NCBI GenBank assembly: GCA_020091685.1
Contig: CM034606.1
Span: forward strand, 35,235,874-35,299,873
From: Lutjanus erythropterus
Lineage: Eukaryota > Chordata > Actinopteri > Lutjaniformes > Lutjanidae
Reading direction: 5' to 3'
Length of the DNA: 64,000 nucleotides
The notes under the pieces are model-generated. The model made no database searches. It saw only the letters and a program-made list of their open reading frames with translations, and had not been told where the DNA came from. Positions 1 to 10,188 of this stretch are shown here, one piece after another (position 1 is the stretch's first letter; each line of letters begins with the position of its first letter). Both the position numbers and the translations under genes were made by a program.

Positions 1-3000
1 TATTTTCTATTTAATGGATTCTATTAATGCTCTTGGTGCCAACATTCAGTGTCAATGCAGGAAGGAGTGTGTCCTTTATTTAGTGAAGCAGAAAGTAAAG
101 GCTCTATAATAGTCCTGAATGGACACGTACTGTACATGGACGCATTCCACACATGAGCAGTAAATCAGTGACTGTACTGTCTGCATGGACGATTCCCAAC
201 AAAATGGTGGTATGTAGATGTACGCACAGAGCCAGTGCTTACATGTTCTGAAGACAAATACGTCACATGGACCCTATCAGAACCAGAGGCAGGGTAGTCA
301 TAATGTTACCTTATTATCTTACCTTATCAATATCAATTCTAGGACAGTCCCATAAAAGTAGAAGATTCAGATCATCAGTTGGAGACATGTTGACCAGATG
401 AGCATGGATGAAATTCAGGACAGGAGTTGGGTGTGAGCATGTCATCACAGAGGATTAAAATACACATAATAATTTAGATGAACATCACTCTGTAATTTTC
501 TCTTTTCAGCAGCTATTTTTTTAAAGATATTTTTCTATGAAAATTCCTCCTGCAGTGGCAGCTACACTCTCTGTCATCTAGTTTCAAACCAGTCAAGTGA
601 CATCCATTAAATGCATATCAATAATACATATTTTATAACTAAAAACAGGAATTATAGCCAACATAAGGGATTTGATGAGAAATTCAAAGTGATTCAGAGT
701 GAAAACAAATATTGATCTACTAATTCATGTGGACTAATTGATAATCAAATCAAAGGCTTCTTTTTCTTTATAGCAGCAGCAGCTTGTTTTGTCAAGTGAA
801 ATCATGGCATATAACCACCTTTATTTCATTTTAGCATTGTTCATTGTTCATATTATCTGTTACTATTATATGTTCCTACTACTATTACTATTACCATTAC
901 TCTTTCAGGCTGCTCTCAATAAAATCATCATCAAGTCATCCTGTCTGCTTGTTGAAGATGTCTTTGATGGGTACAAGCACTGAGGACGTGATCAGACTGA
1001 GGGTAAATCTGAATGAAGCCTGGATTATACTCCCAAACAGATGTGTACACAGGACAGCTGCACACACTTTGTATGTGTAGTGAGTCTGAGATGGAGACAG
1101 ATGCCTGGAAGGCTCCACAATAACATTATCTTCTGCATCCTGCTTAGAAGTGGTGAACTTGCAGTTTAATATCCAGTGTGCAAAAATTTCACATCCTCAT
1201 TAGTGTAATAAGTACACATTAGCTCGGAAGGCTAACGGTTTGTTTACTATATCACGTGAACATTGCTGTCATCCTGAACATCCTTCCAAATCCTGTTAGA
1301 AAATCGGATCTGATTCTGAGTAAAGTTACCATCATTCTCTGGTAAGGTTGGGTAGCGAAATTTGGAGTCAACATGGCATTGGTTCCAATAGGACCAGTAC
1401 CATGACCAAACTCTGCAACTTTTCTGCAACTTTGACCAATCATGATTGCTTCCTACCGCTACCAATCACAGCAGGCCCCATGCAAACATCTTAAATGTAT
1501 GTCTCCATGAAACGACTCAATGTTGAATTATTTTCTTTTTTTGTATTTCTATTTTTTATTTTCTCACTGCTGAAAAGAACACAAGCTTTGTCATTGATAT
1601 GGATATTCATCAATGCTCTGTGCACTTTTATATTTTATAATTCTGTGCATGCTGTTTTAACTGAGTTGAGTTCCAAGAAGATTTGACTTCTTTGTGGAAT
1701 ACCCCATGTGCACTTCTTCATCTACAAATAAAGCAGATTTTGGTAAAAGTTTTTGTAATTCTGAGACTTTTTTTAGCAAAGTTACTCAAACCAGAGTGTG
1801 TTGTTGTTGTTCTCCTGGAACAAGTTACCTTTGATTTTTAATGAATTACTGAATTATAGAAAAAAACTTCATTTTGCAATTTTCTCCTGGTCCTGCAATT
1901 TTGTTGCAAAAAAAGCTTAAAATTATGCCATGCCATGAAATCAGGCAATTTAGGCCACAACAATCCCAACAAAAGCCTTTGAAATCCTGGAGGGACTGCT
2001 TATTTATCGGATAAATGATCAAATACTACATAACACACTGAAGCTAGTGTGTTTTGACTTGTGATAGTGAACTTTGTATACAGCAACTGTCATAAAGACC
2101 ATTAAACACAGTTGTCTAGGATTGGGATGAGGTTGAAAAACTGAGGTAAATTCATTTTACCATTTTTCACTGAATTGCCTGTTTTCATTGTCGCCCCTTC
2201 CATGTTTGCTTTTGTCACTCATCTTTATCAAACAGCAAATCTTAGCACAACAGTCACAGGTCAGCTTTACTCAAAATCAATCAATAAAGGTTAGAGTTAC
2301 TGAGGGTCTGGACCCACTGTCCTGTGTATCAATCAGTTTATTTTCGCTGTGAATTAGAAAATGGTCCAAGGACACTTTGCACTCTTTCAGGGGCCAGATT
2401 CTGCATATGTGCTGCAAGTTTAATATCCCTGGTTTAGGCACTGGTACTGTTTTATAAGCATCCTTTACGCACAGGTATCGGAAAAAACCAAACATTACCC
2501 AACCTTACTCTCAGGCTCTGTAGAACTCCAGTATGATGGTCTGCAGCAAATGTCCTCCTGAAGGAAATTTATGACAAACTTTCAGTCAACAGTTCTGGAA
2601 CTATTTGCTCTCCTGCTGGCAAACAAACACACAAACTAACACAGAGAAACTCACTCATACACAAGTCACAAACTGGTGTCCCTTGGACTGATTGTTATTT
2701 AGTTCAGGTGAAAGTATAATACTGTAGTTTGATCAATCTCACAAAAATGTGTAATCAATCAAAATGCATCATACATCATATCAGAGGTGGATGGCACTAA
2801 CTGGATCAATAAGAGGACAGTATCACCTGCTGGGATTGTCCAATCAGATTAAAGGCTGGGGTGTTAAAAGGCGGGAGATGAAAGAATAACAGTGGAGATA
2901 CTGAGAGTTACAGAACCTGAAGGAAGCTAAAGCCTAAAAACAAACACGGTGGTATCATCCCCATGACAGCAAAGCGCTCTGACAGTCTGACATGCTGCTA

Positions 3001-3975
3001 TCTGCTAAAAAGGAAGGAGGAGGAGGAGGGGGGATCTTCATGACTTCAAATGACCTTGTTATCCCTGTTGGGATCAGACTAAGAATACCCTCCCTGTTAG
3101 CTTTCCCTGGTCAGGTTTCATGTGGGGAGAAACCAAAGGCCACAGCGTTTCCTTTCTGTTCACTTAAGAGGTGCTGCTTTAACAAGGTTAACACCAACAC
3201 CAGAGAAGACACAGGTTTACTTCTCAACAAACCTCCCACAAAAATATAAACGCAAACTCAAAAAGATGCTATCAGTAATGTTGAAGTAAAACCAGTTAGA
3301 CAGAAGAGGTACATAATGACTTGTGAAATAAGGTGGGTCAGACTTTAATTGCTACAGGTCCTGGGTCTGTGCTGAATTTTGCTTGGAGAGGTGTAGAGGC
3401 TGACATGATCAACACCTGCTCTATCTTCAGACAAATAAACAAGCGACTGATTTATTTGGCCGAGTATTTGACTGAGCTTCTCCTTGAATTAGCCAGCCTC
3501 AGACAATTTCACCCTAAACCTTTTATGGACATTTGTGAAATCTTTTTTGACATCATAACAATAGAGATAAATGGTACAGTTTCAATAAAGAGAAACTGAT
3601 TCAACTAGAAGGCTGATGTTAAGTGTTTGAAATGTTCCGGATAGAAGTCAAGTCATTTTTAGAATATAATTGTTTATCTAAATTACCAACCCTGTCTCTC
3701 AGACATTATGTTTTTCACCTATTCTTGAGAACAAATCTATTCAAATATGCTTTAACTTCTTTAATTTATAGATGTGCTGTATGCCAGAAAAGACCCTTGT
3801 TCCAGACTTCAAAACTCAAAACTTGAAGTGCTAAAAGCCTTCTAAATCTAAAAGTAACAATACCTACTGAAAACATAGGGATGAGAATGTGCTTTGTAAT
3901 CATCTTTGTTTTAAAATTGTTTTTGTTTTTTTATGAAAACGTGGTCCCTTTGGGCATTAGAAGGGTTAGCTATAC
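1..3975. other. Non-coding region 3' of fgf8
   Basis: A/T-rich sequence with no convincing gene. The MITE remnant at 1876-1998 is the only repeat I can name. A strong pyrimidine tract and AG at 870-909 is followed by a short open frame ending at 983, but no partner exon supports it. Open frames of 60-90 codons in this part have no protein-like features. Confidence 0.5.
1876..1998. mobile_element. Decayed MITE related to 26317-26469
   Basis: The right end, TCCTGGAGGGACTG (1985-1998) preceded by CCTTTGAAA, matches the right end of the intact copy at 26456-26469. The interior shares GAAATCAGGCA-like and ACAACAATCCCAA-like phrases. The left terminus is eroded. Confidence 0.5.
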
Positions 3976-4132
3976 CTCAAACTCCATGTGATACATTTGT
4001 TCTGAGCCGGGTCCCTCTTCAGTTCCCTGCAGAGTCTTTACTGTTGTATGCTGGATGCATGGTGTTTGAGTTTTCATGAAGAGCTTGATGAGATTGTCCA
4101 GCATCGTCTCAACCTTCTTTTGATCGTCTTCA
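3976..4132 (-). CDS. Possible internal exon of an unidentified gene
   Basis: The minus strand shows a strong pyrimidine tract and acceptor (TCTCTCTTACCTCCAG), then 157 nt open throughout, then donor GAG|GTATAG. The open frame reads EDDQKKVETMLDNLIKLFMK, then TQTPCIQHTTVKTLQGTEEG, then PGSEQMYHMEFE. The composition is protein-like and not repeat-derived, unlike most open frames here. The last third weakly recalls the second-strand region of cystatin-fold proteins (latexin, chemerin), but I would not assign a family. No partner exon was found on either side. It could be a pseudo-exon. Confidence 0.3.
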
Positions 4133-4367
4133 CTGGAGGTAAGAGAGAACATATTTTGTTGTCTCGGGAGCCAAACTTTAAAGTTCTCAGAGCAATCAAT
4201 AAAAAGACTTCAATCTAATTGGAGGAAAAGCCTTAGCAAACTTTGAGTTGTCTGGTCTTGGCTCACTTTGGCTCTCGTTTCCAGCTTTGGTCCACTTGTC
4301 GTTTGTCTGTTTGTATTTTTAATAATGGCTGGCTCTACTTCCATTTCAGACACAGGACAAATGTTCA

Positions 4368-4536
4368 GGGCCCCGTTTCCCAGAGCCTTCATAGCGCTAT
4401 GTGTGTCGTAAGTTGTATTTTAAGGTCTCCCTTAAAGTTGTCCCAACTCTGGGAAACAGCCCGTAACCTTAAGGGAGACCTTAAAATACAACTTACAATG
4501 CACGTAGCGCTACGAAGGCTCTGGGAAATGGGGCCC
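4368..4536. mobile_element. Palindromic foldback MITE
   Basis: A 169-bp element whose two halves are nearly perfect reverse complements. The left arm (about 4368-4434) runs from GGGCCCCGTTTCCCAGAGCC to GTCTCCCTTA. The right arm (about 4472-4536) mirrors it, ending GGGCCC. The loop is about 35 bp. It has no coding capacity and would form a long hairpin. No clear target-site duplication was found. Confidence 0.8.
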
Positions 4537-4765
4537 AGACCTGTAAGAACCTCATTGCATATACTGATACTGCTGTCTCCTACTGTAGCTTCTGAGGACA
4601 GGAAGACAGTGATGGATAGCTGACCACAGACAGCTAACTAACAAACAAGTTGACATTATGTAAACACTAAATAAATCCACTGTGGTGTAGATTGTGGTGT
4701 CAGATTTGCAGGGGTTGTCTTGTACTAATTGGAGGTAGAATACATACTATATCTATATAATATTT

Positions 4766-4836
4766 AATGAGGTAGAGCAGATCAACCATTGATCCTAGGG
4801 TTGGGGGTTTGATCCCCAGCTCCTCCTGTTCATATG
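4766..4836 (+). mobile_element. tRNA-derived SINE head fragment
   Basis: GGTAGAGCAG (A-box-like) is followed about 35 nt later by GGTTGGGGGTTTGATCC (B-box-like) and CCCAGCTCCTCCTGTTC, a tail found in common teleost tRNA-derived SINEs. Only the pol III promoter part remains. Confidence 0.6.
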
Positions 4837-5559
4837 CCACATAGGTCAGTTTATAATGAAGCTGCTTGAATCAGTTTTCGGTACACTATTCACAGCTTTT
4901 CAACATCTTGAACCACTTCGGCTTGTTGCCGCTTTGCTGCAGCTCCACTGTTTACCTGCATTTAAAGGTTTATGATCTCAGCGGAGAAAGTTTCTACATG
5001 TAGATCGTAAACCCTTGAATATTACACCACATTGAGATTAGTTGAAAAATAGTTACAGTGCTTTTCATCCAGAAAAAAGCAGCTCCCTCATTTACTCGGA
5101 TTTGTTCACAGATGAGTTTTGCCACAGATGATTGAAAGGCCAATGCGACTTCTACGCATATATGTCAGGAAACGTGTTTATTTACTTTCTTTCTAAGAGT
5201 TAGGTGAGAGAGGATGGTATTAATAGTCCCTTTCACACATGCATTGTAACCCTGAACAACCTAAATGACCTATTACCTAAAGGAGCTGTATGTATGGAAA
5301 CAAACATCTGACCAATATGGAAAGTCTATTGTGGCACTGGCAACTGCTGACGATAAGTCCTGATGCTGAAACCAAAAATGTTAGAAAAATTCAAGGGACA
5401 GCAAGAGACACAGTTATTTATGACCAAATTACAAACCAGCTACACACTACACACTCTCTACCCCGGCATGCTGCTTCACCTAAACCACACCGAGTATTTC
5501 CATTAGGTAAGAACGTGTCTGACACAAAAAAAATTTCTTGTTGTTTGTAAGGTTATCAA

Positions 5560-5770
5560 AAGTATTTAAGAATTGATTCATTTTCAGTACTGTGTGTTTA
5601 AAACAATACAATATCTGTATTATTGTATCGAAAGAACCAAAGCTACCAAAAAATGATCTAAGTACTCATGCAAGACCTCAGTTCAGTCTTCATTGTCCTA
5701 CCTTGAATTTGCTTTAACTTAAATTTGCACCAAAAAAAGAAAGAAAATGGCATAGTATCGAAAGAGGTAT
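5560..5770. repeat. A/T-rich 'TATCGAAA' dispersed repeat
   Basis: The stretch carries AAGAATTGATTCATTTTCAG, TATTGTATCGAAAGAACC and ATAGTATCGAAAGAGG, which look like a common teleost interspersed repeat built on GTATCGAA motifs. A related fragment lies at 62505-62620. No ends can be defined. Confidence 0.4.
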
Positions 5771-6675
5771 TTATTTATTTACTTACTTACTTTATCAATT
5801 CGCATTTCATTGTCTAGCAAACGTACAATTTGTAAGCGCTGCCACTAGAGGGCTCTCTCACATTAAAACTATAACAAAACACATAGTTATGAAGTAATTT
5901 GTGGGATCATGGGAGTTGTGTTCTTCATTGTTAACCAGCCACCATTGCAGATAAAAATCTATCTGAGGTGACTCAGACAGAAATCACCTTCACGGACGCG
6001 GTAATGTGACACATTTTAGTCACGATATGTTTAGTCATATTTGTCAGCTGTCACTCTCTGACACATCCGACATATCTGGTGTTTTTTTGGAAGTTATAGC
6101 TACTCGGGGCTGGCAGGGAAATGCATCATAACCTTGAATAAATGACAGATTTCTCTGGGTTTGAACACTGTTGGAAACATTTGGGATAATGTTCACAACT
6201 CAACTTGTCATTGCAATTTTGGTGCCCATATTAACAGGTTAGAGTGACCACCCAGCCCATTCATACAGGCTGTGAAATGTACTCAAGTATAAAAGTAAAA
6301 AATTGACCTCTGAGGGACATTTCTACCTTGTCAGGTTGTTTCGTCTCATTATGTCTTTAATGTTTTTTTTCATCTTGTTACATCTTTTATGTAATTTTCA
6401 TCTTGTAATGTCTTTTACGTTGTTTTCATTGTTACGTCTTTTATGTTGTTTTCATTGTTACATCTTTTATGGTATTTTCATCTTTTTGCATGTTAATGTA
6501 ATTTTCAACTTGCTATGTCATTTAAGTAGCTTTGTTTTTTCACATCGCTTTCGTCTTGTGTTCTATGTCATATTTGTTTTGTCACATTGTTTGTTGGTTT
6601 CATCTTGTAAAATCTTTTACAATTTTTATATTTTTATGTCATTTACATTTTTTTTTAATTTTGTTGTTTTTTACG

Positions 6676-7766
6676 CAGTGGCAGCTGGTCAATAGAGGGC
6701 ACTGCCTCACCTCGCCCCACGTCTTAAAACTTCAGTGAAGAAGATTTAATTACATCATAAAGCAACAACAACCAGAGGAAGATGAAAAATTCTAAGAACA
6801 TAGTGACAGTGGAACTCAGCCTCACACTGGCACCAGGTGATCTTCAGACAGGTGAGCAGCTGGATAAAGTATTCACATCCTTTACTTCAGTAAAAACACT
6901 AATACCACACAGTGAAAATACTCCACTACAAGTAAAAGTCCTGCAGTCAAAAAGTATGTTAATATAGTAAATATTATCAGCTGTTCTCAGTATGAAAAGT
7001 AAAAGTAACCACTGTGCAGTAAAATGCTGCCTGTTAGTAACTAGTAACTGTATCTGTCAGGTAAATGTAGTGGAGTGAAAAAGTTACATAGAACTATAAA
7101 GTAATATAATGTGGATGTAATTTGAAATTAGACTTTGGTAAAGTACTTGAGTAAATGTACTTAGTTACATTCCCACACTGGAGATGATAGAAGCTGAATA
7201 TGTGGTGTCGGTCTGTTACAAACTTTTAAATAGTTGATGTTTTGTGAAAAAAAGTGTATGACACACCTCAAAGTAGGTACTTTATATAAACCTGTCAAAG
7301 ACATTTAACCACAGAATCTCTGAGACATTTGCATCTCTCAGGGAGAATTCATGTACAAAAAATACATTTTAAGCCATAAGATGATAATTTTTTAAAACTA
7401 TTTTTTTAAATTTATTTTCTATTAGTTTTAGTATCTATTAGTTATTTTCTAATAGCTTTTAATGTGTTCATATTTTTCTTCCATTGTCTGAAGTTTTGTG
7501 GTATCAAATTTCTTTCATACTTATTGAGGTACTTTTTACTTACTTTAGTCTCATAAATTGTAAAATAAAATATAATTATTATAAAGGATTTGCACTAATT
7601 AAAGTATCTTAACTTACCTTAACAAAGCAAGTTCCATTAATTATAAAACATGTTAATTTAGTTAGGCAAGTAAAGGTCCTTTTCGTATATTAAAATACAA
7701 TGGTGCAGTACCTTAAAATGTTTGCCACTATAGCCCCCCTGTAGAAAAATGTACCAGCTGCCACTG
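6676..7766. mobile_element. hAT-like non-autonomous element nested in copy A
   Basis: Perfect 14-bp terminal inverted repeats CAGTGGCAGCTGGT (6676-6689) and ACCAGCTGCCACTG (7753-7766) bound 1091 bp with no transposase frame. CAG...CTG ends are typical of hAT elements. Flanking octamers tttttacg and ctttcaca share five of eight bases, compatible with an eroded target-site duplication. The host minisatellite resumes directly on the right side. Confidence 0.78.
6860..7180. repeat. 'AAGTA/TACTT' dispersed repeat inside the hAT-like element
   Basis: Contains TTTACTTCAGTAAAAAC, ACTCCACTACAAGTAAAAG and GTAAAGTACTTGAGTAAATG, ending near TACTTAGTTACATTCCCAC. These phrases recur in many teleost interspersed repeats. 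It may be part of the hAT-like element or a further nested insertion. Confidence 0.45.
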
Positions 7767-8339
7767 CTTTCACATCATTTTCATCTTGCTACATCTTTTA
7801 CGTAGCTTTGTGTTGTTATGTTGTTTTAGTCTTGTTACATCATGTAATGTCTTTTACATTGTTTTCATTGTTACGTCAGACATTTTTTCATCTTGTTACA
7901 TCTTTCACATCATTTTCATCTTATGTTTTCCCTCATTTTTGTCTTACTATGTCTTTTATGTAGCTTTGTCTTGTTTTGTTGTTTTCATCTTGTAACATGT
8001 TTTACAATCAATAATTCCCCTCAAATGCATTAAGACCAAAGAAACAGGCCTGTTTTGAAAATGTGAGGTGGAAAGTACAGATATTTGTGTTGAAATGTAG
8101 GGAGTAAAGGTAAAAAGTTGTTGGATAAATAAATTCTCAAGTAGAGATACCTGAAGAACCTACTTGTGTGCAGTAACAAAGTATTTGTACTTAGTTACTT
8201 TCCATCTCTGGGCTCCTGCATTGCACCATAATTGAGGATATATTGTGTGAGTGTAAAGGGACAAAGATGTGTAGAGGCAACACAGGCTGTTCAGCTAACC
8301 TGTGTGAGTTTGACAGACGGGTCCAAAACAAGCATGTAC

Positions 8340-9176
8340 CAAACAAGAGTTTAATATCAGTATTTTAATGTACATTTATTACACATTTTAAATAAATATT
8401 CCATCCTTAAAATTATTTTACACATCCTCAAATAAAAATATATTTATATATGTATAAAAACAGACATTCAGGGGGCAACGAGAACACAAGAGGGTGGGGG
8501 GGCAGTGGACGTGTCGAGGGGCTCCTTACATACACTTCAATGCATTTTGTACAAATCAACATTACAGTCAGAACAGGAAACCTGTGATTATCAAATGTAG
8601 CTGCCACATCGTTCCATCAGACGCTATTAAAGCTCTGTTTGCTTGAACTGTGTGAGAAAAGATACAGAGTGATCCCAGACAGCACTGCAGCGTTCCCACC
8701 GCATGCTTCTGCAACGTTTACCGGCGCAGTGTGTGACAGTTTGTGTCTGTGAACGCAGCGTTCCCTGGCAGTGCGGTCAATCAGGGCCCTTCAAGTCTCC
8801 TTGAGCAGCAGGCGAGAGTCCAAAAAACGACTCCACTGGTCAAAATGAAACAAAAAAAAAACAAACACTCTACTAAGATGTCCCCGATAAGTCAGACAAT
8901 GAGTTATGTGCATCTAAAAACATCTTTTTGTTGTCTTTTTTACACTAAGTCTGGAGTACAAAAATAGATTTCTCATGTTTTTTTTTTCTTTTTTTTTTAC
9001 TTTGAGAAAAATAGAAATCAAACTACACATTAAGATATAGTACTGCTCAGTATAAAAATGTCTCTAGAGGTTGTTTTTGGAGAGCAGAGGAGTGTGTCGG
9101 CTGCTGGTAATTCAGTCAGTCTGTCAGTTTCTCCTCTTTCTCTCTGTCTTTTCTATCTTCCTCCCCCTCCTCCTCC
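8340..9176 (-). other. fgf8: Probable fgf8 3' UTR with polyadenylation signal
   Basis: Below the fgf8 stop codon there is no further splice structure, and the minus strand stays A/T-rich with an A-rich tract near 8975-9000. The plus-strand TTTATT at 8375-8380 is AATAAA on the minus strand, a canonical polyadenylation signal about 800 nt after the stop. Cleavage would fall near 8350-8360. The exact end is inferred. Confidence 0.45.
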
Positions 9177-9461
9177 TCAGCGCTCTGATGAGTACCGCGT
9201 ACGTTTAGTCCTTTGACTGAAGGGGTAGTGGATGAAGTCGAAGGGGCGGTGGTGGCTCGGGTGGGCGGGCTGCTGCCCCTTCGGCAGCCTCTTCATGAAA
9301 TGGACCTCGCGCTGGTGCTGGCGTGTCCGTGAGCCTTTCCGTGGCCGCCCACGGCGGGTGAAGGCCATGTACCAGCCCTCGTAGCGGGCGTTCCTCAGCG
9401 CCGTGTAGTTGTTCTCCAGGACGATCTCGGTGAAGATACAATCTCGGCCTTGTCCGTTTTT
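9177..9461 (-). CDS. fgf8: fgf8 coding exon 5 (C-terminal trefoil, basic tail, stop)
   Basis: The exon opens after acceptor TTTGTGCAG (AG at 9463-9462) and encodes residues 120-213. It contains [15 protein letters not shown] with a sequon at N137, then [18 protein letters not shown] and [17 protein letters not shown]. The tail is His/Pro-rich, then basic, ending [11 protein letters not shown], with TGA at 9179-9177. The [13 protein letters not shown] stretch is the heparin/receptor-binding region of this family. Confidence 0.96.
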   Translation of the reverse strand, partial: KNGQGRDCIFTEIVLENNYTALRNARYEGWYMAFTRRGRPRKGSRTRQHQREVHFMKRLPKGQQPAHPSHHRPFDFIHYPFSQRTKRTRYSSER

Positions 9462-10154
9462 CTGCACAAACACACACACGGAGAAAAAACAGTCAGTGGG
9501 AATGTTCGGATGAAGATTTACAGATGGGAAATATCAGATGTATAAAGGTTTCCCTGTGCAGCCTGCCCCCTGCATGTGCACACACTCACACACACACACA
9601 CACACAGCCCTCCCCTCATACATGCAGCATATGCTACAGTCATTACAGATCAGAGAGAGGGGGATGACAGTAAGCGATGACTCTTCTCCCCCTTCAGAAA
9701 ACATCCAGCAGCCCTCGTGGTGTCAGGAGCTGCAGGACGGACCCTGCAGCCATAAAGCCTTAATCAGCCCCTGAGTGTCACTTTCACTCCTGGTTTGATC
9801 TCCTGTTGCATTTGTGGCTAAATTTAACCACCTGAATTGAATAACAATCAATAGATCCTTAAATACATCCCAGCAGTCCTCTGCTGTGCGCCCCATTAAG
9901 ATCAGGGGGTCGACTTTAGACAACAGAGCAGCTCAGGGGTGAGACGGTCAATAAAGAGGTGTGTGAAGTGTGACCTCCAGTTAAAAAACATCAAACAATC
10001 TCCATCAATGTACAGTAAGGTCAGCTGACTGTGTGGACACACAGTGCCAGCCTACTGTAACCAGCTCCCACCTTTTTGGACAAAATAGTGTGTTAAAAAT
10101 AGTCCTGTGTGCACATTCATACACGCAAAAGACTGTTCATTCTTTCTCTCTTCA

Positions 10155-10188
<34 letters not shown>

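Larger units (their letters stand above)
6268..8210 (-). mobile_element. Minisatellite-bearing element, copy A (inverted, interrupted)
   Basis: The reverse complement of this interval matches the element at 46071-47165. Both have a flank with GAAATGTACTCAAG-x-TATAAAAGTAAAAA, a long degenerate array built on TTTTATGTTGTTTTCATCTTGTTACATC-like units, and an opposite flank with CCTGTTTTGAAAATGT, GTACAGATAT and GATACCTGAA. The array occupies about 6310-6675 and 7767-8010 and is split by the hAT-like element at 6676-7766. The left end is shorter than in copy B. The 130-aa hydrophobic open frame at 6303-6695 is a read through the T-rich array, not a gene. Confidence 0.75.

Noticed and set aside
909..983. 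Possible terminal plus-strand exon after a strong pyrimidine tract, reading AALNKIIIKSSCLLVEDVF to a stop
   Set aside because: The acceptor looks good, but there is no upstream exon, no recognisable family and no close poly(A) signal; the first AATAAA candidate is near 1727.
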